64,000 bases of DNA from Sphingobium sp. Cam5-1 (lineage in GTDB: Bacteria > Pseudomonadota > Alphaproteobacteria > Sphingomonadales > Sphingomonadaceae). Position numbers and translations under genes: made by a program. The notes beneath the pieces are model-generated. The model ran no database searches and had not been told where the DNA came from. It saw only the letters and a program-made list of their open reading frames with translations. Below, piece by piece: positions 25,537 through 35,027 of this stretch; position 1 is the stretch's first letter; each line of letters begins with the position of its first letter. The stretch spans positions 868,001 through 932,000 of the forward strand of contig NZ_CP065138.1 of the NCBI RefSeq assembly GCF_015693305.1. The letters are read 5' to 3'.

Positions 25537-26928
25537 TTAGTAAGCGTTGCGATGAATAAGGACGTTGAATGTACCGATCAGGATGGCGATGTCGCGCATC
25601 AGGCTCCAGCCGTGGAGATATTCCAGGTCGGCCTCCACGCGATTGAGAATGTCCCTGCGCGTCTCGGTAGCGCCACGGAATCCGCGGATTTGAGCAAGGC
25701 CCGTGATGCCCGGTTTCAGCGCGTGCCTATGCCAATATTGGCGGTCGACTTGCCAGAACAGCTGTTCTTCCGCCGTCGAGCCCAGAGCGTGAGGACGCGG
25801 CCCCACCAGGCTCATCTCGCCTAGCAGAACATTGATTAGTTGAGGCAGTTCATCAATGCTGGTTTTGCGGATGAACGCACCTACTCGAGTGATGCGATCA
25901 TCATCCCGTCGTGTGGACGAGGCGCCAGCGGCATCGCATTGTTCAACCCGCATGCTTCGGAACTTGAGAATGTGAAACAGTCTATTTCCGCGACCGATAC
26001 GTTCTTGTTTGAAGAAGATGGGGCCGGGCGAATCGAGCCGGATCGCGATCGCGATCGCAACCAGCAAGGGCGTCAGTGCGATCAGCAGCGGTACGGTGAT
26101 GGCAATATCCAAAAGCCGCTTTTGCGCGCGGTTCGCGAGGTTGAGAGGACCACGCGCCACGACGAGAGTGGAAACGCCGCGGTAAGTTTGCACAGCCAAG
26201 GGCGCCATCGAATCCAGTTCCGGCACGATGATCTCGCCCAGGATATTGCCGCCCTTGAGCATTTGAGCCCAATCCGTCTTGCGATCGGCAGGACAGGATA
26301 TGATCACACGGTCGAAATCGCGTAGCAAGGTGCCTAACCTGTGCAGCATATAAGGATCGTCTAGGTCTGCCTTGATGCCCGCACCTTCCGCGTCGACAAT
26401 TACCATGCCGCTGACATCTTCAGGAATCATGCCGCCATCGATGATCATCAGTTGTGCGAATAAATTGTCGCTGAAATGTCTCCGCACCGTGCGAACGATA
26501 ATTAAGCGCTGCATAACCAACAGAGTCGCACTGCAAAGAATGCCCGCCGAAATGCCCAGCCGCGAAAGCTGACCGGTCGCCTTCAGCGAGAAAACCGTGA
26601 GCAGGAAGATCAGCAGCGTCCCAGCCAGGGCAAGCGATGCATTGCGCAAGCTGGGCGTTAATTGGGTCAGGCAGACGGGATTGAATGCCTGATTGTGGAA
26701 GGCGACGATCCCGTAGACGATCATGCCCCCGCCAAGTGGTTGCCATAGCCCCGAGAAGAGTAAGGGCACGCCAGCCGCCCGCAAGCCAAGACCAAAGCCA
26801 GTTGCGAGAGCGGCCATATCCGCTGCCACGAGTAATAGGCACAGCCAAAGCCTTGCGTTCCGCTGAACGGCGGATGTTGTAGGCTGGCGACCGGGAAATC
26901 CCTCGATCGCCAGATCGATTTTCGACAT
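25537..26928 (-). CDS. Undecaprenyl-phosphate hexose-1-phosphate transferase (priming, PssY/GelB-like)
   Basis: Polyisoprenyl-phosphate hexose-1-P transferase that starts EPS repeat-unit assembly, probably with glucose-1-P. N-terminal half: four hydrophobic segments (about residues 28-145) and a CoA-binding-like region. C-terminal bacterial sugar transferase domain: KRLLDIAITVPLLIAL, SPGPIFFKQERIGRGNRLF, ILKFRSM, RKTSIDELPQLINVL and GEMSLVGPRPHA, with LKPGITGLAQIRGFRG near the end. ATG at 26928 has AAAGGG six bases upstream. It precedes the 63-aa gene and the export genes in the same direction and is flanked by two related small membrane-protein genes. Confidence 0.94.
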   Translation of the reverse strand: MSKIDLAIEGFPGRQPTTSAVQRNARLWLCLLLVAADMAALATGFGLGLRAAGVPLLFSGLWQPLGGGMIVYGIVAFHNQAFNPVCLTQLTPSLRNASLALAGTLLIFLLTVFSLKATGQLSRLGISAGILCSATLLVMQRLIIVRTVRRHFSDNLFAQLMIIDGGMIPEDVSGMVIVDAEGAGIKADLDDPYMLHRLGTLLRDFDRVIISCPADRKTDWAQMLKGGNILGEIIVPELDSMAPLAVQTYRGVSTLVVARGPLNLANRAQKRLLDIAITVPLLIALTPLLVAIAIAIRLDSPGPIFFKQERIGRGNRLFHILKFRSMRVEQCDAAGASSTRRDDDRITRVGAFIRKTSIDELPQLINVLLGEMSLVGPRPHALGSTAEEQLFWQVDRQYWHRHALKPGITGLAQIRGFRGATETRRDILNRVEADLEYLHGWSLMRDIAILIGTFNVLIHRNAY

Positions 26929-27218
26929 CTGCAACCCTTTTCGTGTCCTGACGTCAACTACGCTTCATCCCGAAGAACGAATGTGTACATCAGGCATCCG
27001 CTGCCTTGTGATTATGTTGCGGAGCAGCAGGACATAATTGTATCGGGCTGGCAATCATTGCTGGGACGCTCGGATGCTCTTTTCCGATGATCCGTTAGGA
27101 TCGGGAGATACGGCGCCCCACATCTGCGACGACCCGAAATTCAACGGCGGAAATGTGCAAGCGAAAATTTACCGCCTTTACGAAGCGCTTGCTCGAATCA
27201 GGCCGTCATTTTCGCGAA

Positions 27219-27449
27219 TCAGGCGACGAGCCACCATCCGAGAAGAACAAGAGTCCCTGCCAGGGCGATCGGTCCCGCCCAACGCGATAAAAACTGTACG
27301 CTCGCCTCGGCGCTTTCATAGGTAAACGGCCCCGCGCGATGATGAGGTTCTGCGGGGCGGCTCCCAATGGCTGTATCGTGACGCGGCCCCGACTGAAGTT
27401 CTGCCCCGTCGGAAGTCTCATCCTGAGGTTGAGGTGACAGGTCGATCAT
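27219..27449 (-). CDS. Small tail-anchored membrane protein, first gene of the leftward EPS run
   Basis: 76 aa from ATG at 27449; a TTG five codons upstream is possible. The N-terminal 45 residues are polar and probably disordered; the C-terminus is FLSRWAGPIALAGTLVLLGW plus a short LVA tail, a single membrane segment. Paralogue of the 63-aa protein at 25197-25388 through the SRWAG block and the membrane segment. I do not recognise the family. It precedes the priming transferase by 290 bases, a gap in which I see no other gene. A role in anchoring or regulating the priming step is inference from position. Confidence 0.62.
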   Translation of the reverse strand: MIDLSPQPQDETSDGAELQSGPRHDTAIGSRPAEPHHRAGPFTYESAEASVQFLSRWAGPIALAGTLVLLGWWLVA

Positions 27450-27615
27450 CTGCAATAGCCCCAATGCGATATGCCCCTCATAAATAGAACTTTTGATGTA
27501 AAAAAGAAGAGCTTTCTACTCGAGTTGTAAATTTTGGTGAGCGAATTCCGCGTCATTTTGGGGCGTGCAGCATATTAACTGAACAGTTCGAGACCCGCTG
27601 TTAGATCACGGTGTG

Positions 27616-27636
27616 TCCGACATCCAATTTGTCGGA
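27616..27636. promoter_or_regulatory. Inverted repeat in the divergent EPS/receiver-operon intergenic region
   Basis: Perfect 7-bp arms TCCGACA / TGTCGGA with a 7-base spacer, overlapped by a second symmetry ACATCC / GGATGT. It lies in the 415-base divergent gap (27450-27864) between the leftward EPS run and the rightward receiver operon, where a shared regulator could bind. The gap holds no other gene that I can support; its flank near 27480-27560 is markedly AT-rich for this genome. Confidence 0.45.
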
Positions 27637-27776
27637 TGTGTCGTCCACTTCGGGGCAGGGCAGACCTTGTCGCGCCGTTTCAATTTCTCGCTCCAGCGCC
27701 CAAATCAGCTTTCCACAAAGCATGGCACGTCTGCCAAAGCGTTTTTCCGCTACGGCGAATTGAACCGGAATGGCGG

Positions 27777-27791
27777 TTTACCCGTTGTTAA
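27777..27791 (+). promoter_or_regulatory. CtrA-box-like site upstream of the receiver operon
   Basis: TTTA-N7-TTAA (TTTACCCGTTGTTAAG), one mismatch from the alphaproteobacterial CtrA consensus TTAA-N7-TTAA, about 75 bases before the GTG start of the receiver gene. Single near-matches of this short motif occur by chance, so confidence is low. Confidence 0.3.
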
Positions 27792-27864
27792 GAAAAGAAA
27801 GTTTTCGCACTAGTCGCATGTGGCTGATACTTAAGGGATCGGCAAAAACGGAGGAAAAGGTCAG

Positions 27865-28239
27865 GTGGCGCATATCCTGGTCGCAGACGATGACGATCTG
27901 CTGGGCGAACTGGTTCGGTTCAAGCTCGAAGCGGCAGGTCATGATGTTACGATCAAGCAGGATGGCGCATCTGCGCTTAGAGAAGCTCGGAGAGGCGAGT
28001 ATGATCTTCTCGTACTCGATGCCATGATGCCGGTAATGTCCGGTCCCGATGTGCTCAGGACTCTCGCAGAAGAGAGGCCTGGGATGCCGGTTGTCATGCT
28101 GACGTCGCGGAAGGCGCAGGCTGACATATTGGCGGCGCTGACCGCTGGCGCTCGTGACTATTTGACGAAACCGTTCATCCCGGATGAACTTGTTGTGCGG
28201 GTAAACGCCATCCTGAAATCTGCGAGGCCCGTTCAATGA
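27865..28239 (+). CDS. Stand-alone receiver-domain response regulator
   Basis: 124-aa CheY-like protein with only a receiver domain. The acidic pocket is ADDDD (residues 7-11), the phospho-acceptor is Asp52 in LLVLDAMMP, Thr80 lies in VVMLTS, and Lys102 is in LTKPF. There is no output domain, so it must act by protein contact. GTG start at 27865 with GAGGAAAAGG just upstream. It is the first gene of a four-gene operon and overlaps the YaiO-like gene by ATGA. No histidine kinase is encoded nearby; the partner must be elsewhere. Confidence 0.93.
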   Translation: MAHILVADDDDLLGELVRFKLEAAGHDVTIKQDGASALREARRGEYDLLVLDAMMPVMSGPDVLRTLAEERPGMPVVMLTSRKAQADILAALTAGARDYLTKPFIPDELVVRVNAILKSARPVQ

Positions 28240-29357
28240 GCCTGCTCGTTCTGGCGATTGCAGCGGCAACCGTCACGCCGGATGGCCCGATTGTTTCGCA
28301 GCGTGCGGAGTTGATCGCACAAGCACGGGCAGCCTTGGCACGGCAAGACTTCGCTGCTGCAGTTGGCAGGCTGGAGCAGGCGGATTCCGCCAATCCAAAT
28401 GATGCGGAAATCTTGCGCATGCTTGGCAGTGCTTATGCCTTTGACAAACGCTATCCACAGGCAATCTCAACGCTCCGTCGGGCAGAACTGCTGGCACCAG
28501 AAGACCTCGACATCCGCGCAGCGCTGGCGCGCGCTTACCTGTGGTCTGGTGATCGGGCAGCGGCAGAGCGGGAGCTTGTCGCCATGGAGCAGCGCTCTCC
28601 AGCAAACGCGGACGCTATTGCCCTCAGGCGTCAATTGGACGATCGCGATCCTGCCAGTGCCGCGCCGATGAACTGGGGTTTGGCGGCCACGCAGAGCGTT
28701 TCCCGCGTGTCCTTTGCCAATCGGCCCAGCCAAACCTGGTATGACACGAATATCGCTCTTTTCGGCGCCATTGACTCCAAGACGTCGGCAGCCTTGACCG
28801 TGGAAAGAGAAGACCGGCGATCATTTGCTGACACCCGCCTGGAGACCCGCATCGACCGTCGGTTTGGCAACAAGTCTCGGACCTTCCTCGCTTTAGCCGT
28901 GACGCCGAACGCGAACTTCCGGGAAAAATGGGGCGTGACAGCTGGAGTAGAGGCGGACATTGCCTCATTTGCTACGGTGCTGGCTGATCTGCGGCATGCG
29001 GAATATCGCGATGCGTCGGTCACCGTCTTTCAGCCCGGCGTTCGGCTTGCAGCGCAAAAGTTGGGACTGGCCGCCACCGTCCGGATGATCAACCTGTGGG
29101 ATGAAGATGGCACCCACCGGTGGGGCGTGTCGGGCCGATTGGATCGCGCCTTCTCGGGCGGGGCAACACTCTATGCTGGAGCAGCCACCTATCCCGATAC
29201 GGAAGCGGGGATAACCCGGCAGGTTCATTCCCTGTTCGCGGGCGCGACGATGCCGATCGCTGACAAGGTCTCACTTCGGGCAGGGGTCGACTATGACCGC
29301 CGTCGCGCTACCTACAGGCGGACAGGTGGAACTCTAGGTCTTCAGGTCAGGTTCTGA
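28236..29357 (+). CDS. TPR + YaiO-like outer-membrane beta-barrel protein
   Basis: 373 aa. A short signal peptide-like start is followed by tetratricopeptide-type helices (about residues 25-125: ARAALARQDFAAAVGRLEQA, AYAFDKRYPQAISTLRRAE, LARAYLWSGDRAAAERELV) and then a C-terminal barrel of about 225 residues ending GLQVRF. This TPR-plus-barrel layout is that of YaiO and, in function, of PgaA/BcsC-type exporters. ATG overlaps the receiver stop (ATGA), and the next gene begins two bases after its stop. Likely the outer-membrane port of the polymer made by the GT2 enzyme of this operon; the signal peptide is weak, so the start deserves caution. Confidence 0.85.
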   Translation: MSLLVLAIAAATVTPDGPIVSQRAELIAQARAALARQDFAAAVGRLEQADSANPNDAEILRMLGSAYAFDKRYPQAISTLRRAELLAPEDLDIRAALARAYLWSGDRAAAERELVAMEQRSPANADAIALRRQLDDRDPASAAPMNWGLAATQSVSRVSFANRPSQTWYDTNIALFGAIDSKTSAALTVEREDRRSFADTRLETRIDRRFGNKSRTFLALAVTPNANFREKWGVTAGVEADIASFATVLADLRHAEYRDASVTVFQPGVRLAAQKLGLAATVRMINLWDEDGTHRWGVSGRLDRAFSGGATLYAGAATYPDTEAGITRQVHSLFAGATMPIADKVSLRAGVDYDRRRATYRRTGGTLGLQVRF

Positions 29358-29359
29358 TC

Positions 29360-30331
29360 GTGCCGGGCTTCCCCATCGCCGATCATGTTGCCCGGATCGC
29401 CATATTCATATCCGTCTACGGGGCACTGGCGATGGCGGCCTGGTTGCTCTTTCTGGTGATGCGTCGTGATCGGAAGGAGCGCGCGAGCGTCGCCAAGGCG
29501 GAACTGACCCGCGCCCTGACGAGGGAAATCATGGGAGCTGGCCAGAATATCGCCGCGTCTCCCGCTTTCCAGCTCGCCCGCCCAGCTGAAAGGCTGGCGG
29601 CGATCAGCCGGATTGTTCAACTACTCAGGGGTGAAGACCGAGAGCGGCTTGTTGCCCTGGTGGAGGAGCAAGGGTTGCTCAAGCAGGCGCTGCTGGCGGC
29701 AAGGCGGTCCCGGCCGAGGCGGCAGATCGACGCGTTGCGACTACTCGGCAGTATAGGAGGAGGGCAGGCGATCGATATGCTCTACCTTGTGCTGCGGGAG
29801 GATCCGAAGCTCGACACCCGGTTGGAGGCCGCGTCGCTGCTTGCTCGGTTGGATGCCTTGCCTCCGCCGAACAAGTTGATCGACCATCTAGACCTGCGAA
29901 GCGCGCAGATCACGCCGCTGCATCGAACGTTGTTCAGGTTGATCGCTGCACGCCATCCATCCGAACTGTTCAGCCTGGCTCAGTCCGTCGATTTGCCCCC
30001 AGCGGTGCGGGCACTAGTGATCGACGCCCTGGGGTGGACGGAGGATTTCTCTGCGCTTTCACTATTGGAAGCTGCGGCCGCCGACACCCATGCGCCCGTT
30101 CGTCTGGCCGCATTGGATTCGGCCGCCCGATTGGGGCACCCCGGCAGCGCCAAATGGATATTGCCGCTTTTGAACGACCCAGCTCCTCCCGTCCGCGCCC
30201 GAGCTATCCGCACCTGTCAGTTGATGAGGCTGAACAGCAGCCTGCCCGCTATCGCGGAACTGCGTAAAGATCCTTCCCCCTGGGTGCGCCTTCGGGCGCA
30301 GCAGGCTCAACAGGTGCTGGGGACTGCTTGA
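29360..30331 (+). CDS. Membrane-anchored HEAT-repeat protein
   Basis: 323 aa with one N-terminal membrane segment (about residues 12-33, IAIFISVYGALAMAAWLLFL) followed by a positive stretch and an all-helical region of HEAT-like repeats (LRLLGSIGGGQAIDMLYLVL, RLEAASLLARLDAL, VRLAALDSAARLGHPGSAKW, VRARAIRTCQLMRL, VRLRAQQAQQVL). Topology predicts the repeats in the cytosol, facing the GT2 active site. GTG start two bases after the YaiO-like stop, and its TGA overlaps the GT2 ATG. Probably a scaffold joining the synthase to another factor such as the receiver; that is inference. Confidence 0.87.
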   Translation: MPGFPIADHVARIAIFISVYGALAMAAWLLFLVMRRDRKERASVAKAELTRALTREIMGAGQNIAASPAFQLARPAERLAAISRIVQLLRGEDRERLVALVEEQGLLKQALLAARRSRPRRQIDALRLLGSIGGGQAIDMLYLVLREDPKLDTRLEAASLLARLDALPPPNKLIDHLDLRSAQITPLHRTLFRLIAARHPSELFSLAQSVDLPPAVRALVIDALGWTEDFSALSLLEAAAADTHAPVRLAALDSAARLGHPGSAKWILPLLNDPAPPVRARAIRTCQLMRLNSSLPAIAELRKDPSPWVRLRAQQAQQVLGTA

Positions 30332-31770
30332 TGGGGGTGGGTTCTATATCCTCTATGGTGGAAGGCGTTGGGCTGAGCGCCCTGGTCGCGATAGGCGTCC
30401 TGTGCTTTCTGGTAGTCACCGTCCGCAATCTCGTTTCGACCATCCAGTTGCTGCTTGCTGCGCGAGTTTTTGCGACGCGTGTCAGACCTGCTCAGCGATC
30501 TTATGACCTTTGGTCTCGCTACGCGGACCTTGCTCTTCCCGTGTCGGTCATCGCGCCCTGCTTCAATGAAGAGCTGTCGATCGCAGACAGCGCGCGCGCG
30601 CTGCTGGCGCTGGAATACCCTGACCATGAAGTGATACTGGTGAATGACGGATCCAGCGACGCAACGCTGCCTGTCCTGATTAAAGAATTTGATCTCCGCC
30701 CGATTGAACGGGAACAATTGGCGGTGCTCCAGAAAACGCGCATTTTGGGCATCTATGGTTCCGCTCGCTATCCGAACCTCATCCTGATCGATAAGGAAAA
30801 TGGGCGGAAGGCTGATGCCGTGAACGCAGGATTGGGCTTTGCTGCCGCGCCGCTGGTTTGCGTCATTGATGCCGATTCCATCATAGAGCCCGATGGCTTG
30901 CTGCGCGCTGCCGAGCCTTTCATGACGGATGACGGTTCGTTGTTGGCAGTAGGCGGAGCAATTCGGATCGCGAACGGATCAATTGTCGAAGGCGGGCATG
31001 TTCGTCAGATCAGGCTGCCGCGGCGCTGGTTGCCGCGCTATCAGATACTGGAATATCTTCGGGCCTTTTTGACGGCCCGCATCGCCAATGCGCGGCTGGA
31101 TATGCTGATGCTGATTTCCGGAGCCTTCGGCATATTCCGGCGGGCGCCACTGGTAGAAATCGGCGGCTACAGGCACGACACCGTCGGCGAGGATCTGGAA
31201 GTCGTCACGCGTATCCACCGCCGGATGCGGGAGCAGAAGCGGCCTTATCGCATTGCCTTCGTTCCTGAAGTGGTATGCTGGACCGACGCGCCTGAAAGCT
31301 GGCGAGGGCTGCGCAACCAGCGCGCACGGTGGGAACAGGGCGCGCTGGAGACGATCGTCGAGCATAGGCGCATGCTGTTCAACCCTCGTTACGGCCGTAT
31401 CGGCCTGATCGGTATGCCTTTGATCGTGATTGAGGATGTGCTTGGACCGCCTTGCGAACTGTTCGGCTACCTTCTGATCCCTATCCTTTACTTTTTGGGG
31501 ATCGGATCGGGCACGGTCGTGCTTGCCTTCTTCTCTCTGACGGTGCTGTTCGGAACCGCGCTCAGTCTTGGAACCCTGGCGCTTGAGGAAATGCAGCTCA
31601 GACGCACGCCTAGCGCACGCGATCTTTTCATGATCGGCGTCGCTGCCGTTGTTGAAAATCTGGGATATCGCCAGGTGAATTTGGCCTTCCGGACTTATGG
31701 CATGTGGCGCTTCTACAGGAAGGACAATCGTTGGGCCGCAGCGGGGAGGGCGGGCTTCTCTAAAGAATGA
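30331..31770 (+). CDS. Processive GT2 family polysaccharide synthase (HmsR/PgaC/NfrB-like)
   Basis: 479-aa membrane glycosyltransferase. One N-terminal membrane segment (about 13-33), a cytosolic GT-A core with all processive-type motifs: VILVNDGSSD, VCVIDADS (DxD), VGEDLEVVTR (catalytic-base ED) and QRARW (QxxRW, acceptor/product binding), then three or more C-terminal segments (FGYLLIPILYFLGIG and others). ATG at 30331 overlaps the HEAT gene stop (TGATG). It is closest in layout to poly-GlcNAc or NfrB-type synthases. The cluster has no PgaB-like deacetylase and no BcsB-like protein. Product unknown; no PilZ domain seen. Confidence 0.92.
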   Translation: MGVGSISSMVEGVGLSALVAIGVLCFLVVTVRNLVSTIQLLLAARVFATRVRPAQRSYDLWSRYADLALPVSVIAPCFNEELSIADSARALLALEYPDHEVILVNDGSSDATLPVLIKEFDLRPIEREQLAVLQKTRILGIYGSARYPNLILIDKENGRKADAVNAGLGFAAAPLVCVIDADSIIEPDGLLRAAEPFMTDDGSLLAVGGAIRIANGSIVEGGHVRQIRLPRRWLPRYQILEYLRAFLTARIANARLDMLMLISGAFGIFRRAPLVEIGGYRHDTVGEDLEVVTRIHRRMREQKRPYRIAFVPEVVCWTDAPESWRGLRNQRARWEQGALETIVEHRRMLFNPRYGRIGLIGMPLIVIEDVLGPPCELFGYLLIPILYFLGIGSGTVVLAFFSLTVLFGTALSLGTLALEEMQLRRTPSARDLFMIGVAAVVENLGYRQVNLAFRTYGMWRFYRKDNRWAAAGRAGFSKE

Positions 31771-31879
31771 GCGTTGTCCGAGCGAGGGCAGATTTCCCAA
31801 TGCGCTAGTGCCACGGCTGGGCCTTTCGGTTGGACCCGGTTACCGGACGGGTCGTCGCAGCGCTCTTCTGCTCGCCTAG

Positions 31880-32971
<1,092 letters not shown>

Positions 32972-33212
32972 TCATCCGGGGAATCTGTGCACTGAGGCGC
33001 GGAGAAAGGTAGCTCAGATGGCTCCGCCCAACAGGGTGGTCCATCTAGCAATATCGTTTCTGAAGATCTCCTGCCCGGATCGTCACGATGGAGCGCATCG
33101 CACCTTCCTGACGCGGATCATGCCCCAAATTCCTTCCTTGGGTTAGTTGTTGGATCAGCGATCTTCTCGGATATTGCCTTGATCGTGTAACCCCGCCGAC
33201 CGAACGGCTCGG

Positions 33213-34964
33213 TCACCCCCTCGTCCGGGCCACCTCCGCACCGTGATGGACGGAACGCAGCTTGAGCAGGTCCTGCCGCGCGACAATACCGACGACCCGG
33301 CTCGATGCGGGCTCGACGATCGGGATGCGGCCGATGCCTGCGTCGACCATCATGTCCGCGATGCGGCTGATCGGATCACTTGGCGTGCCATAGGGCTGCG
33401 ATGCATCGGACAAGACTTCCGCGAGGGTCGCTTGCACGGGCGCGCCGTCCACCTGCCAGCGCAGCGCATCGGAACGGGAAACAAGGCCGATGAGCCGCCC
33501 TTCCTTGGTCACCACCGGATAACTGCGATGGACGGCCTGCCCCGCAAAGAAGGCGATGACCGCGCCAATGGACATCGTTCCTTCCAGCGTCTGCGGTTCT
33601 CGCGTCATCACCTGCTCCGCTTGAAGGAAATCGAACGGATCAACCGTATATTCCTGAAGAACATGCCGCCCGCGCCGTGCAATCTTTTCGGTCAGAATGG
33701 AGCGCCGCATCAACAGCACACTCACCGCATAGGCCCCTACCGACGCCGCAATCGTCAGTGGCAGCATCGAGAAATCCCCAGTTAGCTCCGCCGCGAACAA
33801 AGCGGCGGTCAGCGGCGCTCGCATCGCCCCGCTCATCGTCCCGGCCATCCCGGCCATTGCCCACAGCGCGCTTCCGCCCGGCAGATATTGGCCGAGCAAA
33901 AAGCCCAATGCTCCGCCCAACATCAAGAGCGGCGCCAGCACGCCGCCCGACGTTCCGGATCCTAGCGCGATCAGCCACACCGCCGCCTTGACCACCAGCA
34001 ACGCCAGCGCCACCCGCACGGCCAACGACCCGTCCAGTAGACCCCTGATACTCTCATAACCCGCGCCCAGCACGTGCGCGTCCACCAGCCCGCCGATACC
34101 GACGGCAATCCCCCCTATCGCTGGCCACCACATCCAGTGGACGGGCAGACGCCCGAACATATCTTCGATCCGATACAGCAGCGCAGACAGCAACGTCGCC
34201 TGCACCCCTGCGATCGCCCCCATGCTCAGTGCGATTCCGATCAGCACGGGGGTTAGCATTACCGCATGGTGCACGGGAAAGAGCGGCCCGCTTTCGATCA
34301 GCACTGGCCGCCATAGCAGTGAGATCAGCACTGCAATAACCACTGGCACGAAGCTGCGCGGCTTCCACTCGAACAGCAGAACCTCGACGGCGAGCAGGAT
34401 AGCGGCCATTGGCGTGCCGAAGATCGCTGTCATACCCGCCGCCGCGCCCGCGACCAGAAGGGTTTTGCGCTCCGCCGCGCTCAGATGAAAGAGTTGAGCG
34501 AATAGAGACCCGATCGCTCCGCCGGTCATGATGATCGGCCCCTCGGCGCCGAACGGGCCGCCGCTGCCGATGGAAATGGCGGAGGAGAGGGGCTTCAGCA
34601 CCGCGACCTTGGGCGACAAGCGGCTTTCGCCGTAGAGGATAGCCTCGATCGCTTCTGGAATGCCGTGCCCCCGAATCTTCTCCGACCCGTAACGCGCCAT
34701 CACACCCACGATCAGGCTGCCTATGACCGGAACTGCGATGACGCCGATCCCTAGCGCGTTGTCCGTGATCGCTGCAGGCGCGGCAGAGAGACGGCCAAAC
34801 CAGAAGAGATTGGTGGCCACCGCAATCGCCCGAAGCAGCAGCCATGCGCCCAGCGCACCGCCCGTCCCCACGATCAGTGCGGCGGCGGCCAGCATCATCA
34901 TGCGTAGGTTGGCGCTATGATCGGCAAGAAGGCTTTGCGATGGAGAGGAGGTCGATAATGTCAT
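33213..34964 (-). CDS. CLC-type chloride channel/antiporter with C-terminal CBS domains
   Basis: Inner-membrane Cl-/H+ exchanger or channel, 583 aa. The selectivity motifs are recognisable: RGHGIPEAIEAI (GSGIP-like), GPFGAEGPIIMTGGAIGS (external gating Glu) and GTSGGVLAPLLMLGG (GxFxP-like). Residues about 440-575 form a CBS pair (VMTREPQTLEGTMSIGAV, GLVSRSDAL and VVGIVARQDLLKL), which may sense nucleotides or ionic strength. ATG at 34964. It is divergent from a MarR regulator with a 63-base gap containing a perfect palindrome, so MarR control is likely. Confidence 0.94.
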   Translation of the reverse strand: MTLSTSSPSQSLLADHSANLRMMMLAAAALIVGTGGALGAWLLLRAIAVATNLFWFGRLSAAPAAITDNALGIGVIAVPVIGSLIVGVMARYGSEKIRGHGIPEAIEAILYGESRLSPKVAVLKPLSSAISIGSGGPFGAEGPIIMTGGAIGSLFAQLFHLSAAERKTLLVAGAAAGMTAIFGTPMAAILLAVEVLLFEWKPRSFVPVVIAVLISLLWRPVLIESGPLFPVHHAVMLTPVLIGIALSMGAIAGVQATLLSALLYRIEDMFGRLPVHWMWWPAIGGIAVGIGGLVDAHVLGAGYESIRGLLDGSLAVRVALALLVVKAAVWLIALGSGTSGGVLAPLLMLGGALGFLLGQYLPGGSALWAMAGMAGTMSGAMRAPLTAALFAAELTGDFSMLPLTIAASVGAYAVSVLLMRRSILTEKIARRGRHVLQEYTVDPFDFLQAEQVMTREPQTLEGTMSIGAVIAFFAGQAVHRSYPVVTKEGRLIGLVSRSDALRWQVDGAPVQATLAEVLSDASQPYGTPSDPISRIADMMVDAGIGRIPIVEPASSRVVGIVARQDLLKLRSVHHGAEVARTRG

Positions 34965-34977
34965 GCGGGGAGCAACT

Positions 34978-34994
34978 ATATCGCGTTACGATAT
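34978..34994. promoter_or_regulatory. Palindromic operator between clc and marR
   Basis: ATATCG-CGTTA-CGATAT, a perfect 6-bp inverted repeat with a 5-base spacer in the 63-base divergent gap. Its size and place fit a MarR operator that would cover both promoters. Confidence 0.6.
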
Positions 34995-35027
34995 TTATCA
35001 ATGCCCCTTAGCACGCTATGATGTTGC

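Noticed and set aside
9706..26928. Exosortase/PEP-CTERM (XrtA-type) EPS locus
   Set aside because: The gene set partly resembles it, but no exosortase, PEP-CTERM protein or PrsK/PrsR pair is present.
27038..27325. Plus-strand 95-codon frame between the small gene and the priming transferase
   Set aside because: Overlaps the small tail-anchored gene in antisense, has no ribosome site or motif, and poor composition.
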